Shown: positions 1 through 7,828 of the stretch, piece by piece
How positions within the stretch are numbered: the first letter of the stretch is position 1
How the letters are laid out: each line of letters starts with the position of its first letter
NCBI GenBank assembly: GCA_020343715.1
Contig: CP070808.1
Location: 1,475,558-1,487,517, forward strand
Origin: Thermoplasmata archaeon
Lineage (GTDB): Archaea; Thermoplasmatota; DTKX01; GCA-020343715
Direction of reading: 5' to 3'
Length of the DNA: 11,960 nucleotides
The notes under the pieces: model-generated
Databases searched by the model: none
What the model was told of the DNA's origin: nothing
What the model saw: the letters and a program-made list of their open reading frames with translations, nothing else
Program-made: the position numbers and the translations under genes

Positions 1-140
1 AGCAACCTGAAGGCGAGGAAGACCATGGGGTGGAACCCGTCATCGAGGCCCAGTTGGATGGTGACGAAGGAGGTGCCCCACAGCACTCCCGCCATCATCG
101 TCATGGCCTGGGCGGTCCGCAACCCGTCCCCGGATGCCAT
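1..140 (-). CDS. EamA/DMT-family transporter, N-terminal fragment (runs off left edge)
   Basis: Reading the minus strand from an ATG at 140 gives 46 codons with no stop before the window edge. After a short polar start comes a hydrophobic stretch with GVLWGTSFVTIQLGL and then HPMVFLAFRL. The pattern of a small-residue/LWG(T/S)SF segment in TM1, followed by P-x(n)-R in TM2, is typical of the first two helices of EamA (drug/metabolite transporter superfamily) proteins. These are usually 10-helix inner-membrane exporters or importers of about 300 residues, so roughly 85% of the gene is missing. Substrate cannot be inferred. The start is favoured because a TATA-like box lies about 27 nt upstream (164-170), which would give a leaderless mRNA. 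It is divergent from ccmF with 96 nt between starts. The family call rests on a short segment and is moderate. Confidence 0.62.
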   Translation of the reverse strand, partial: MASGDGLRTAQAMTMMAGVLWGTSFVTIQLGLDDGFHPMVFLAFRL

Positions 141-163
141 CGCCTTGGGAAGGCCATCGTCGG

Positions 164-170
164 TTAATAA
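164..170 (-). promoter_or_regulatory. TATA-like box for the EamA-type gene
   Basis: The minus strand reads TTATTAA here, centred about 27 nt before the ATG at 140. That spacing puts the expected transcription start at or next to the start codon, as in leaderless archaeal mRNAs. It is one of few A/T-rich patches in a GC-rich region. No BRE was assigned. Confidence 0.5.
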
Positions 171-188
171 GCTGGCGTAGGCAGAAGG

Positions 189-196
189 TTTTATAA
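189..196 (+). promoter_or_regulatory. TATA box for the ccmF operon
   Basis: TTTTATAA is a near-consensus archaeal TATA box. Transcription would start about 25 nt downstream, near 218-220. This leaves a leader of about 17-19 nt before the GTG at 237, with a G-rich stretch (226-230) that could act as a weak ribosome binding site. It lies back-to-back with the minus-strand box at 164-170. Confidence 0.6.
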
Positions 197-236
197 CGAC
201 CACCGCGCTCACGCATCGCAAGTCTGGGGGATTCCC

Positions 237-2810
237 GTGTCCATCGGAGCATGGTTGCTGCTGCTCGCCACCGTCGCCGTCGCCCTCTCGGCGGCCTCGT
301 CGCTACAGCGGGTCATGAAGATCAACCTCCGGCCCAGCATACCCCGCCTCCTGTCCATCATGGCCGGAGTGTTCGCCGTCTCCGCCCTTCTGTACCTTTT
401 CCACATCTTCCTCACCACCGACCTCTCGTACGAGATCGTCCACCGTTACTCCTCGGAGGACATGCCGACCACGTACAAGCTCTCGGGCTCGTGGGCAGGC
501 CAGGCGGGCTCCATGGTCCTCTGGGCCGCCATGGTCCTGGGCTTCTGGATCGCCGAGGAGGTTCGATGGTGGAGGAGGGAGCGGGCAGGCCTCGTCCCCG
601 AGGAGGAGCCCGAGGAGGTCCAGACCAGGAAGGGCCGGAAGCGGAAGGGCCGCAAGACGCTGACGGCGAAGCAGATGCAGCGCAAGGCGGACCCGCCCAA
701 GGGCTGGCTTACCTTCGACCTGGTGAGGGCCATCGTCATGCTGGTCTCCTTCGCGCTCCTGGTGGCCACCATGGCCCTGGAGCCCTTCGCCGAGAGGACG
801 ACGGTGTTCCCCGACGGGGGGAGGGGTCTCAACCCGGTGCTGCGCACGCCCCTCATGGCCATCCACCCGCCCATAGTGTTCATCGCCTATGCCCTGCTCA
901 CCTTCACCTTCGCCGCCGCGGTGGCCTACATGGTCCGCAAGGACGAGGGGTGGGTGGACATCGCCCGCCCCTGGGGTAGGATGGCCTGGTTCACGCTGAC
1001 CCTGGGCATCGGCATCGGCGCCCTGTGGGCCTACGAGACCCTGGGATGGGGGGGCTATTGGGCCTGGGACCCGGTGGAAACGTCCTCGCTGATACCGTGG
1101 ATCGCCCTGACAGGGCTCCTGCACGCCCTCCACTCCCACGGGAGGAGGGGCGACTACCAGTACCTGGCACCCCTCCTGGCGGGCATGGCGCTGTTCCTGG
1201 TGTTCTTCGCCACCTTCGTGACCCGGTCAGGCGTGTGGGCCTCGGTCCACTCTTACGCCGGGGCCGCCACGGGGGACGCCACCGAGCGGGTGTCGGCAGC
1301 CCTGGAGTCCTCGCAGTCCTTAAGGTGGCTCTACTACACCATGTGGAGCGTGCTGCTGGTATCGGTGGGGGGCAGCATCTACCGCTTCTGGAGGGCGAAG
1401 GAGGACTCCGAGCTCCTGCCCGAAATACCCGAGGGAGAATCCGTCTGGGTCTGGTTGGGGCGGCCCCGGGTCACCATGCTCGTCACGGTGTTCCTCCTTA
1501 GCACCTCCGTGGTCCTCGTCCTTTTCATGCTCCTGGTGGGGGTTGACAGCTCCGTCTCCCCCGGTCAGTACAACGCCCGCGTGGGGACCTTCGCCATCCC
1601 GCTGATGGCCTTCCTGGTAATATGCATGGGCGTGATGTTCCTGGACCGCAGGCGGGCCGTGATGATGGCCGGTGCCTCGGTCCTGGCAGGGATCGTCCTC
1701 GTCCTGTTGAACCCCGGGGAAATGGACCCGCCCATCGTGTGGTTCGGCGCCGCCCTCGGCGCCTTCGGCATGATCGCCGTCCTGGGCCAGTGGGCCTCGT
1801 ACGCAAGGCCTCCAAGGGCGTCGATGCGTCGCATCGTGCGTAGGACGGGGTCCAACATGATCCACTTCGGTCTGGCCATGGTCTTCATGGCCTACTGCCT
1901 GTCCAACGTGCCCGCCCTTGCCGAGACCCAGGGCGACACCCCCACCGAGGACATCGCCGTGGACCATGGCAGCTACTCCGTCGTGCTCACCCAGCGGACG
2001 TGGGACACCGATGTGGGCGTCTCCGAGAGGGGCGAGGACTGGGACAGCTTCCGCACGGATCTGAGACTCTACAGGGAGGGCGACCTCATGTCCAGCTCCT
2101 CAATGGAGGTCATATCCAGCTTCAAGCACCGGGAGTACGGGACCCTCACGTACAAAGAGGACGGCCTGACGAAGCGGATGAACGGCGAGGTGGTGGCCTC
2201 CACGTTGGAGGACGGACACCTCCTCATCAGGTTCCAGAGCCTCAGGGACCCGAGCCGCTCGACGGTGGTGGACCTGTTCGACCCCGCCAACAGCCTGGAC
2301 ATATGGCCCGCCCTCTACGCCGACGCTGACATCCTGGAGGGCCAGGTGGTCCGCGTCCGCAACGACACCGGGACGTGGAACGGCTTCCTCCTCTCGGTGG
2401 ACGGGGATCGGGGGAACGTGACCATCCAGACCCTCGCGGGCGACACCATCGTCATGCAGGGGGACCAGGTGACCAGGTTCTACCGGAAGGCCTACACGGG
2501 CCTGGTGATGACCGACGTCCACATAGACAGCAGCCTTATCAAGGACATCTACATAACCATCCTCTCGGTCAAGCCGACGCCGACGGGCGGGTTCGAGGCC
2601 ACGGTGATGATCACCGAGGTGCCCGCCATGGCCATCCTCTGGACTGGGATGGCCCTGATGTCCGCCGGCGTGGTGCTCCGTCCCCTGGAGCACTACGGCG
2701 AAAGGCCTAAGGACGAGGGTGCCGAACCGGAGGTGTCCGGACCCAAGGACGAAGCAGGGGAAGACGACGGGGACGCCCCCGCCGAGGAGAGTGAGGAAGA
2801 TGAGAGCTAG
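237..2810 (+). CDS. ccmF: Cytochrome c heme lyase subunit CcmF, enlarged form
   Basis: This is a polytopic membrane protein of 857 aa from a GTG start. CcmF receives heme from holo-CcmE and attaches it to apocytochrome c outside the membrane (System I). The WWD heme-handling motif WGGYWAWDPVE is at residues 271-281. All four family histidines can be placed by local context: H210 (HPP), H296 (LLHAL), H338 (TRSGVWASVH) and H543 (MIHFG). Bacterial CcmF is about 650 aa. The extra length is a charged basic loop (about 108-156, with a run of Lys/Arg), a much enlarged external domain between the last two helices (about 565-795), and an acidic C-terminal tail (about 822-857). The last helix is about 797-815. 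The GTG start sits just below a TATA box, and no in-frame upstream start competes. The next gene overlaps the 3' end by 11 nt. Other ccm genes are not in the window. Confidence 0.93.
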   Translation: MSIGAWLLLLATVAVALSAASSLQRVMKINLRPSIPRLLSIMAGVFAVSALLYLFHIFLTTDLSYEIVHRYSSEDMPTTYKLSGSWAGQAGSMVLWAAMVLGFWIAEEVRWWRRERAGLVPEEEPEEVQTRKGRKRKGRKTLTAKQMQRKADPPKGWLTFDLVRAIVMLVSFALLVATMALEPFAERTTVFPDGGRGLNPVLRTPLMAIHPPIVFIAYALLTFTFAAAVAYMVRKDEGWVDIARPWGRMAWFTLTLGIGIGALWAYETLGWGGYWAWDPVETSSLIPWIALTGLLHALHSHGRRGDYQYLAPLLAGMALFLVFFATFVTRSGVWASVHSYAGAATGDATERVSAALESSQSLRWLYYTMWSVLLVSVGGSIYRFWRAKEDSELLPEIPEGESVWVWLGRPRVTMLVTVFLLSTSVVLVLFMLLVGVDSSVSPGQYNARVGTFAIPLMAFLVICMGVMFLDRRRAVMMAGASVLAGIVLVLLNPGEMDPPIVWFGAALGAFGMIAVLGQWASYARPPRASMRRIVRRTGSNMIHFGLAMVFMAYCLSNVPALAETQGDTPTEDIAVDHGSYSVVLTQRTWDTDVGVSERGEDWDSFRTDLRLYREGDLMSSSSMEVISSFKHREYGTLTYKEDGLTKRMNGEVVASTLEDGHLLIRFQSLRDPSRSTVVDLFDPANSLDIWPALYADADILEGQVVRVRNDTGTWNGFLLSVDGDRGNVTIQTLAGDTIVMQGDQVTRFYRKAYTGLVMTDVHIDSSLIKDIYITILSVKPTPTGGFEATVMITEVPAMAILWTGMALMSAGVVLRPLEHYGERPKDEGAEPEVSGPKDEAGEDDGDAPAEESEEDES

Positions 2811-4350
2811 AACCGCCATCGCCCTAATGGCGACCTTCACCATGCTGGCGATGGTGGCATTCCCGGCCACCGCCCAGGATCCCTCCCACGGAGGGTCGAT
2901 GACCAACACCCACAACGACCTGTACATAGTCCAGGAGGACGCCCAGAACCCCCAGGGCATCGAGGCCCGGTACGGCGAGCTCTTCGTGAAGGAGACCATC
3001 TCGTTCTCCAACGACGACCCGGAAACTGTCCCCGACTACGGCATCGTCTACGCGGACCCAACGTTCTCCCCCGACCCGTCCACCCCGATAGTCGTCAAGT
3101 ACACCCACGACTACACCATCGTCAATTACACCCTCCAGCTGTTCAATCTGGCCGACGGGTGGATAGGAAACCTCACCGGCTACACCGGCACCTCGGCCAC
3201 CCTCCAGCCCGGCATCGACCTCCACCCCAACGAGCCGGAGCAGCCGCACCCGAGGGTCAACACCTCCTACCTGTGGCAGGTGTGGGCCGTATCGGCCCAG
3301 GACCGGCAGATCGTCTACGAGTTCGGGGGCGAGACGACCACCGAGATCTACAACGACACCGTCTTCGACTGGTCCGACCTCCCCATCGCGGAGTTAGGCG
3401 ACCACCACTACGAGGCCAACCAGTCCGCCCTGGCCCAGCTCACCATCAGCTCCATCATGGAGCCCCACCCTTCCCTCTCCCAGGGCTGGTACAGGTTCCG
3501 TATCGCGGACCAGGTCTTCGAGTACGGGGTCAACCTCACCATCGAGCTGCGATACAGAGGTCAGCTGATCGACAGGAAGGTGACGATGAACAAGCTCATC
3601 TTCACCCCCCGCATCATCCACGTGGACGTCTACTCGAAGTCGAAGATGGAGATCCTCATGTTCAACGCCGAGGACGGCAAAGGGGACCAGATCCCACCCA
3701 CGGCGGCCTCCTCGGGACCCGGGGACCCCACCAGCTTCACCTACGAGTCCACCTTCAGCCTTGTCGTGCGCGAGGAGGGCTCGGAGAGCACCGACTTCGG
3801 CCAGCTTGGACGCTATGCCCTGCTCGGCGTCCTGATAGTGGTGCTCCTCTTCCTGGTTCTTTGGAGCGGTCGTGGCAAGCGGACCACCGAGGACGACGTG
3901 GAGGAGGAGGACGAGGAGACTGCGGAGCTCCGGGCCGAGCTGGAGGGGCGGAAGGCGGAGGTCCTCGCCCAGATGAAGGCCCTGGACCAGCGGCATGAGG
4001 ATGGGGAGATCGGCGAGGGCGTCTATAACCGGAAGCGCAAGGCCCTCAAGGCCCGGGCCGTGGAGGTCATGCGGGAGCTGGAGGAGCTGGACGGCGCACC
4101 CCCGCCGCCCCCGAGCAGGCCCGCCCCCACCGGCAAGCTAGGCGAGCTGGAGGAGGACAAGGAGGAGATCTTGGAGAGGATCCGTGAACTGGACCGCCTC
4201 CACGAGGAGGGCGAGGTCTCCGACGACACCTGGAAGCGGAAGCGCAAGCACCTGAAGGCCGAGGCCGTCGAGATAATGCAGGAGATGGCCGAGCTGGAGG
4301 ACGGGGGCGAGCCTGAAGCCGACGAGGGGGAAGCCGAGGAGGAGGAGTAG
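2800..4350 (+). CDS. Cysteine-free secreted/membrane-anchored protein with duplicated cytoplasmic coiled-coil module
   Basis: I do not recognise this 516-aa protein by family. It has a signal peptide (residues 1-25, ending FPATAQ), a beta-rich external domain (about 27-335), one transmembrane helix (about 338-356) followed by SGRGKR, and a highly charged cytoplasmic tail. The external part carries six N-glycosylation sequons (N109, N124, N154, N185, N207, N245); the tail has none. There is not a single cysteine, so it cannot be a CcmG/CcmH-type thiol protein. The tail contains two ungapped copies of a 51-residue helical module (381-431 and 450-500) joined by a Pro-rich linker. The module resembles the short LDxxxExGEI...Y/W...KR..LK helical hairpins seen in some CcmI-like and zinc-ribbon proteins. 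The start is ATG 2800, after GAGGAG (2784-2789); an earlier in-frame ATG at 2719 would add a polar, Arg-rich leader before the signal peptide. The 11-nt overlap with ccmF suggests co-translation and a role near cytochrome c maturation, which is an inference. Confidence 0.85.
   Translation: MRARTAIALMATFTMLAMVAFPATAQDPSHGGSMTNTHNDLYIVQEDAQNPQGIEARYGELFVKETISFSNDDPETVPDYGIVYADPTFSPDPSTPIVVKYTHDYTIVNYTLQLFNLADGWIGNLTGYTGTSATLQPGIDLHPNEPEQPHPRVNTSYLWQVWAVSAQDRQIVYEFGGETTTEIYNDTVFDWSDLPIAELGDHHYEANQSALAQLTISSIMEPHPSLSQGWYRFRIADQVFEYGVNLTIELRYRGQLIDRKVTMNKLIFTPRIIHVDVYSKSKMEILMFNAEDGKGDQIPPTAASSGPGDPTSFTYESTFSLVVREEGSESTDFGQLGRYALLGVLIVVLLFLVLWSGRGKRTTEDDVEEEDEETAELRAELEGRKAEVLAQMKALDQRHEDGEIGEGVYNRKRKALKARAVEVMRELEELDGAPPPPPSRPAPTGKLGELEEDKEEILERIRELDRLHEEGEVSDDTWKRKRKHLKAEAVEIMQEMAELEDGGEPEADEGEAEEEE
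3940..4299 (+). repeat. Tandem duplication of a 51-residue coiled-coil module (within CDS)
   Basis: Copy 1 is 3940-4092 and copy 2 is 4147-4299, separated by a Pro-rich linker with a run of five prolines. The encoded modules align without gaps. Shared positions include LD..HE.GE(I/V) followed by KRK.LKA.AVE(I/V)M.E. The DNA copies have diverged, so this is an old duplication kept at protein level. Each copy is predicted to form a helical hairpin with a turn at the Gly-Glu. Confidence 0.75.
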
Positions 4351-4356
4351 GACCCC

Positions 4357-5163
4357 TCACTCGCGCCAGTCCCAACCGATGGTACGGATGCCCAGCTTGG
4401 GCGCCAGCGGGATCCGCCGCTTGTGCTTGGTGGCGTGCACCACGCCCCTTACCCTGGCCACCTCGCCTGCGGCCAGGCCGGTGCGGTCGACGATGTCCTC
4501 GTCACCCATGCCCACCTCGATCCCCAGGAGGATGCGGTCCAGGTCATCGTAGGCGATGCCCAGGTCGTCCTCGTCCGTCTGCCCCGGCAGCAGGTTGGCC
4601 GAGGGGGGCTTCTCGATGAACTTCGCGGGCAGGTCGATGTCCGCGGCCAGTCCCCTCACCTGGGTCTTGTACAGGTCCCCCAGGGGCAGGTAATCGACCC
4701 CGCCGTCGCCGTACTTGGTGAAGTAGCCCATTAACAGCTCCGACTTGTTGCCCGTTCCCATGACCAGGTAGTTCCTGATCTGTCCATGGTAGTACAGGAT
4801 GGTCATCCTGGCCCGGGCCTTCACGTTCCCGAAGGCGTGGTCCTCGACATCGCCGCCCAGCTGCTGCCTGAAGGCCTGCATCACCGGCTCCAGGTCCACC
4901 GTCAGGTGCTCCACGCCCAGGTCGTGGGCCAGCTCGTGGGCGTCGTCCATCTCCGCTGGTGGGCACGCGGCCTCGGGCATCATGAGGCACAGCACCCGCT
5001 CGGGCCCCAATGCCCTCGCGGACATGGCGGCCACCACCGCAGAGTCCAGCCCCCCTGAGAGGCCCAGCACCACCCCCTTGGCCCCCGCGTCCTGTACCTT
5101 GTCCCGGATGAAGGTCTCGATGACGACGACGGACTCGTCGCTGTACTTGGGGGAGAGGGCCAT
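4357..5163 (-). CDS. nadE: Ammonia-dependent NAD+ synthetase
   Basis: NadE adenylates nicotinic acid adenine dinucleotide with ATP and then amidates it with ammonia to give NAD+. The protein is 268 aa from ATG 5163. It has the N-type ATP pyrophosphatase P-loop SGGLDS (residues 36-41), the GTGNKSE motif (136-142), and FTKYGDGGVD (148-157) followed by LGDLYKT, all diagnostic of NadE. The length matches single-domain, ammonia-using enzymes, and there is no N-terminal glutaminase domain. A GTG three codons upstream (5172) is an alternative start with a TATA-like box about 24 nt before it; ATG 5163 is preferred on codon grounds only. The gene converges on the upstream membrane-protein gene (6-nt gap) and is divergent from a nitrilase-family amidohydrolase, which could be an ammonia source (hypothesis). 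Confidence 0.93.
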   Translation of the reverse strand: MALSPKYSDESVVVIETFIRDKVQDAGAKGVVLGLSGGLDSAVVAAMSARALGPERVLCLMMPEAACPPAEMDDAHELAHDLGVEHLTVDLEPVMQAFRQQLGGDVEDHAFGNVKARARMTILYYHGQIRNYLVMGTGNKSELLMGYFTKYGDGGVDYLPLGDLYKTQVRGLAADIDLPAKFIEKPPSANLLPGQTDEDDLGIAYDDLDRILLGIEVGMGDEDIVDRTGLAAGEVARVRGVVHATKHKRRIPLAPKLGIRTIGWDWRE

Positions 5164-5177
5164 GGGTATCACAACGG

Positions 5178-5185
5178 TTATCTAT
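5178..5185 (+). promoter_or_regulatory. TATA-like box for the nitrilase-family gene
   Basis: TTATCTAT is centred about 26 nt before the ATG at 5208. This predicts a leaderless transcript starting at or next to the start codon. It lies inside the 44-nt gap shared with nadE. Confidence 0.45.
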
Positions 5186-5191
5186 GGTTTC

Positions 5192-5200
5192 CCATATCTA
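5192..5200 (-). promoter_or_regulatory. TATA-like box for nadE
   Basis: The minus strand reads TAGATATGG here. The box is centred about 24 nt from the alternative GTG (5172) and 33 nt from the ATG (5163), so the transcript would be leaderless or have a leader of a few bases. It interleaves with the plus-strand box at 5178-5185, so TBP binding at the two promoters may be mutually exclusive. Confidence 0.4.
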
Positions 5201-5207
5201 GCTTGCC

Positions 5208-6011
5208 ATGCGCGTAGCATTGGGCCAGTACCAGGCCAGGCGGGGCAAGGTCGACGCCAACCTGGAGCGGATGGACCAGGTGATCACCTCATCGGGCGCT
5301 GACCTGGTGGTGTTCCCGGAGCTCTTCCTCACGGGCTACATGGCCCGGGACGACCACATGCGCCTTGGCCAGACCCTGGACGGTGAGGTGGTGGGCCAGG
5401 TGGCGGCGGCCGCCAAGGCGGCGGGGGCCACGGTGGTCTTCGGCATGCCCGAGGCGGACCCGGTCAAGCGGGGCATAACGTACAACTCCTCGGTGGTGGT
5501 CCGCCCGGACGGCACCGTCGACTCCTACCGCAAGTGGTCGTTGCCCAACTTCGGGCCCTTCGAGGAGAGGATGTTCTTCGGCCACGGCAACCGCCTGCCC
5601 GTGTTCGACACCCCCGTGGGCCGTTTGGGCCTGCTCATCTGCTACGACATCTTCTTCCCCGAGATCTGCAAGGCCTACGCCCTCCAGGGGGCCGACATAC
5701 TGGTCTGCATATCCGCCAGCCCCACCACTTCCCGGGACTTCTTCGTCAAGCTGGCCATGGCCCGCGCCATCGAGAACGCGTGCGCCTTCATCTACTGCAA
5801 CCAGGTGGGCTCCCAGATGCAGCTGACCTTCTGGGGCGGGAGCCACATCGTGGGGCCCCGGGGCCAGTACATCGTCCATGGCCCGCCCTACGAGGAGGCC
5901 ACCGTGGAGGGCGAGATCGACATGAAGGAGATCGAGCTGTCCAGGCCCCTTCGTCCCACCGTCAGGGACACCAGGAAGGAGGCCTTCGCCCTCATGCACG
6001 ACATGTTCTGA
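5208..6011 (+). CDS. Carbon-nitrogen hydrolase (nitrilase superfamily amidohydrolase)
   Basis: A 267-aa single-domain protein of the usual family length. The Glu-Lys-Cys catalytic set is visible: E38 in FPELFLTGY, K109 in YRKWSLPNFGPFEE, and C145 in LLICYDIFFPE. A further family motif is CNQVGSQMQLTFWGGS (residues 197-212) followed by GPRG. Members hydrolyse amides, carbamoyl amines or nitriles through a cysteine thioester. The substrate cannot be read from sequence. The LPNFGPFEE and NQVGSQ...GGS segments resemble both free-standing archaeal amidohydrolases and the glutaminase domain of two-domain NAD synthetases. Its divergent placement against a glutaminase-less nadE makes ammonia supply a reasonable hypothesis; omega-amidase or N-carbamoyl-polyamine amidase are alternatives. 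The start is ATG 5208, with a promoter about 26 nt upstream. No signal peptide, so cytosolic. Confidence 0.88.
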   Translation: MRVALGQYQARRGKVDANLERMDQVITSSGADLVVFPELFLTGYMARDDHMRLGQTLDGEVVGQVAAAAKAAGATVVFGMPEADPVKRGITYNSSVVVRPDGTVDSYRKWSLPNFGPFEERMFFGHGNRLPVFDTPVGRLGLLICYDIFFPEICKAYALQGADILVCISASPTTSRDFFVKLAMARAIENACAFIYCNQVGSQMQLTFWGGSHIVGPRGQYIVHGPPYEEATVEGEIDMKEIELSRPLRPTVRDTRKEAFALMHDMF

Positions 6012-6042
6012 AGGGCCCGGGCCTAACATAAGCGACGCAATC

Positions 6043-6049
6043 TTCAAAT
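6043..6049 (+). promoter_or_regulatory. Possible TATA-like box for the sdhAB-fumC operon
   Basis: TTCAAAT is the most A/T-rich patch in the 71-nt gap before sdhA. It would start transcription near 6070-6073, leaving a leader of about 10 nt, with a GGGGA stretch at 6073-6077 close to the ATG. The match to consensus is weak, and read-through from the upstream nitrilase gene is also possible. Confidence 0.33.
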
Positions 6050-6082
6050 GGTACGCCCTACCTTCGAGGCCAGGGGATACCC

Positions 6083-7828
6083 ATGGCAGGATCGGAGGAC
6101 TTGCCGTTATCGAGCTCAACCGGAGGATTCGAGGGTGCCCGCGAGCACCTGTCCCACGAGGTCGTTGTGATAGGCGGGGGCCTGGCCGGCCTGAGGGCCG
6201 CCCTGGCCGCTGCTGACGCCGGCGTGGACGTGGCCATCGTGACCAAGGTCCAACCCCTGAGGTCCCACAGCGTGGCGGCACAGGGGGGTATAAACGCGGC
6301 CCTGAGGGAGGACGACAGCGTGGAGAGCCACGCCTTCGACACGGTGAAGGGCTCGGACTACCTGGCCGACCAGGACGCCGCCATGGTACTGGCTGCGGAG
6401 GCCCCCGACCGGGTAAGGGAAATGGAGCACTGGGGAACGGTGTTCTCGCGGGCCGAGGACGGCCGCATCGCCCAGCGCCCCTTCGGGGGGGCCGGCTACC
6501 CCAGGACCGCCTACGCCCAGGACCGCACCGGCCACAACCTTCTGCACACGCTGTACGAGACCGCCCTGCGGGAGGGCATCCGGGTCTACGAGGAGTTCTT
6601 CGTGACCAAGCTGGTGGTCAGCGGTGGCCAGTGCTCCGGCCTCATCGCCCTGGACATGAAGGAGGGCCAGCTCCACTCCATCCAGGCCCGCTCGGTCGTC
6701 ATCGCCACCGGCGGCTACGGGCGCGTCTTCGCCAGGTCCACCAACGCCGTCATCAACAACGGCGACGGCGCCGCCCTGGCGTTCAGGGCCGGCATCCCCC
6801 TGGAGGACATGGAGTTCATCCAGTTCCACCCGACGACGCTGTACGGCACCAACATCCTGATATCAGAGGGGGTGCGGGGCGAGGGCGGCTACCTGCTCAA
6901 CTCCGAGGGCGAGCGATTCATGGAGAGGTACGCCGCCAAGGCGATGGAACTGGCGCCCAGGGACATCGTTGCCCGTTCCATACAGACGGAGATAAAGGAG
7001 GGCCGGGGCATCGACGGCCAGCCCTATGTCCACCTGGACATCACCCACCTTGGTGCCGACCGCATCAAGGAGAGGCTCCCGGGCATACGGGAGATCTGCA
7101 TCCACTTCGCAGGTCTGGACCCCATCGACAAGCCCATCCCCGTGCAGCCCGGCCAGCACTACTCCATGGGCGGGGTGGCATGCGACAGCGACGGCATCAC
7201 CGAGGTGACGGGCGTGTTCGCGGCCGGCGAGGCCGCCTGCGTGTCGGTGCACGGCGCCAACCGTCTGGGGGGCAACAGCCTGCTGGAGACCCTGGTCTTC
7301 GGCCGACGGGCCGGTATCACCGCCGCCGCCCACGCCGAGACCGCCCCCGAGCCCCGCGACGCGGAGGTGGAGGCCGCCCTCCGGGAGGAGGTTGCGCGGA
7401 TAAACGAGATCCTGGGACGGGACTCCCCTATCAGGCCCGGGGTGCTAAAGGAGGAGCCCCGGGAGCTCATGTTCCATCACTACGGCGTCTACCGTGACGG
7501 GCCCACTATGGAGGCGGGCCTGGTCAAGCTCCGCGACCTCAAGGCCAGGATGGCCGAGGCGGGCGTGGACTACCGGGGCAACGCGTACAACCAGTCGCTC
7601 ATCGGCTTCCTGGAGGTGGAGTACATGTTCGAGCTGGCCGAGGTCATCGCCCAGAGCGCGCTGGCCAGGGAGGAGAGCCGGGGTTCCCACTGGAGGTTCG
7701 ACTTCCCCCAGCGCAACGACGACACGTGGCTGGTCCACACCATGGCCTACATGGACACCGAGGGACCGCGCCTGGAGTACAAACCTCCTACGCTGGGCAC
7801 CTTCGAGGTAAAGGAGCGTGTGTACTGA
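6083..7828 (+). CDS. sdhA: Succinate dehydrogenase/fumarate reductase flavoprotein subunit
   Basis: A 581-aa flavoprotein that oxidises succinate to fumarate (or the reverse) and passes electrons to SdhB. The FAD-binding GGGLAG follows a beta strand at residues 26-36. H62 in [10 protein letters not shown] is the residue expected to bind FAD covalently, as in membrane-type complexes. Active-site positions by local context are H249 (QFHPT), R293 (APRD), H359 (GQHYSMGG) and R394 ([11 protein letters not shown]). The C-terminal helical and capping parts look complete (ending near [16 protein letters not shown]), and length is normal for the family. About 25 polar residues precede the FAD domain; no twin-Arg signal is visible. 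The stop overlaps the sdhB start by one base (TGATG). Sequence alone does not settle the direction of catalysis; the neighbouring fumarase fits TCA-cycle use. Confidence 0.95.
   Translation: MAGSEDLPLSSSTGGFEGAREHLSHEVVVIGGGLAGLRAALAAADAGVDVAIVTKVQPLRSHSVAAQGGINAALREDDSVESHAFDTVKGSDYLADQDAAMVLAAEAPDRVREMEHWGTVFSRAEDGRIAQRPFGGAGYPRTAYAQDRTGHNLLHTLYETALREGIRVYEEFFVTKLVVSGGQCSGLIALDMKEGQLHSIQARSVVIATGGYGRVFARSTNAVINNGDGAALAFRAGIPLEDMEFIQFHPTTLYGTNILISEGVRGEGGYLLNSEGERFMERYAAKAMELAPRDIVARSIQTEIKEGRGIDGQPYVHLDITHLGADRIKERLPGIREICIHFAGLDPIDKPIPVQPGQHYSMGGVACDSDGITEVTGVFAAGEAACVSVHGANRLGGNSLLETLVFGRRAGITAAAHAETAPEPRDAEVEAALREEVARINEILGRDSPIRPGVLKEEPRELMFHHYGVYRDGPTMEAGLVKLRDLKARMAEAGVDYRGNAYNQSLIGFLEVEYMFELAEVIAQSALAREESRGSHWRFDFPQRNDDTWLVHTMAYMDTEGPRLEYKPPTLGTFEVKERVY

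Noticed and set aside
40..252. Minus-strand 70-codon open frame at the left end
   Set aside because: It is in a different frame from the EamA-like reading, has no hydrophobic or family pattern, and would start inside the ccmF coding sequence.
2719..2799. Upstream ATG for the membrane-protein gene, inside ccmF
   Set aside because: It would add 27 polar, Arg-rich residues in front of a good signal peptide. ATG 2800 has better-placed GAGG-type ribosome binding sites.
7726..7827. Upstream ATG for sdhB, inside sdhA
   Set aside because: The added residues do not resemble SdhB; the TGATG overlap with AAGGAG upstream is the convincing start.
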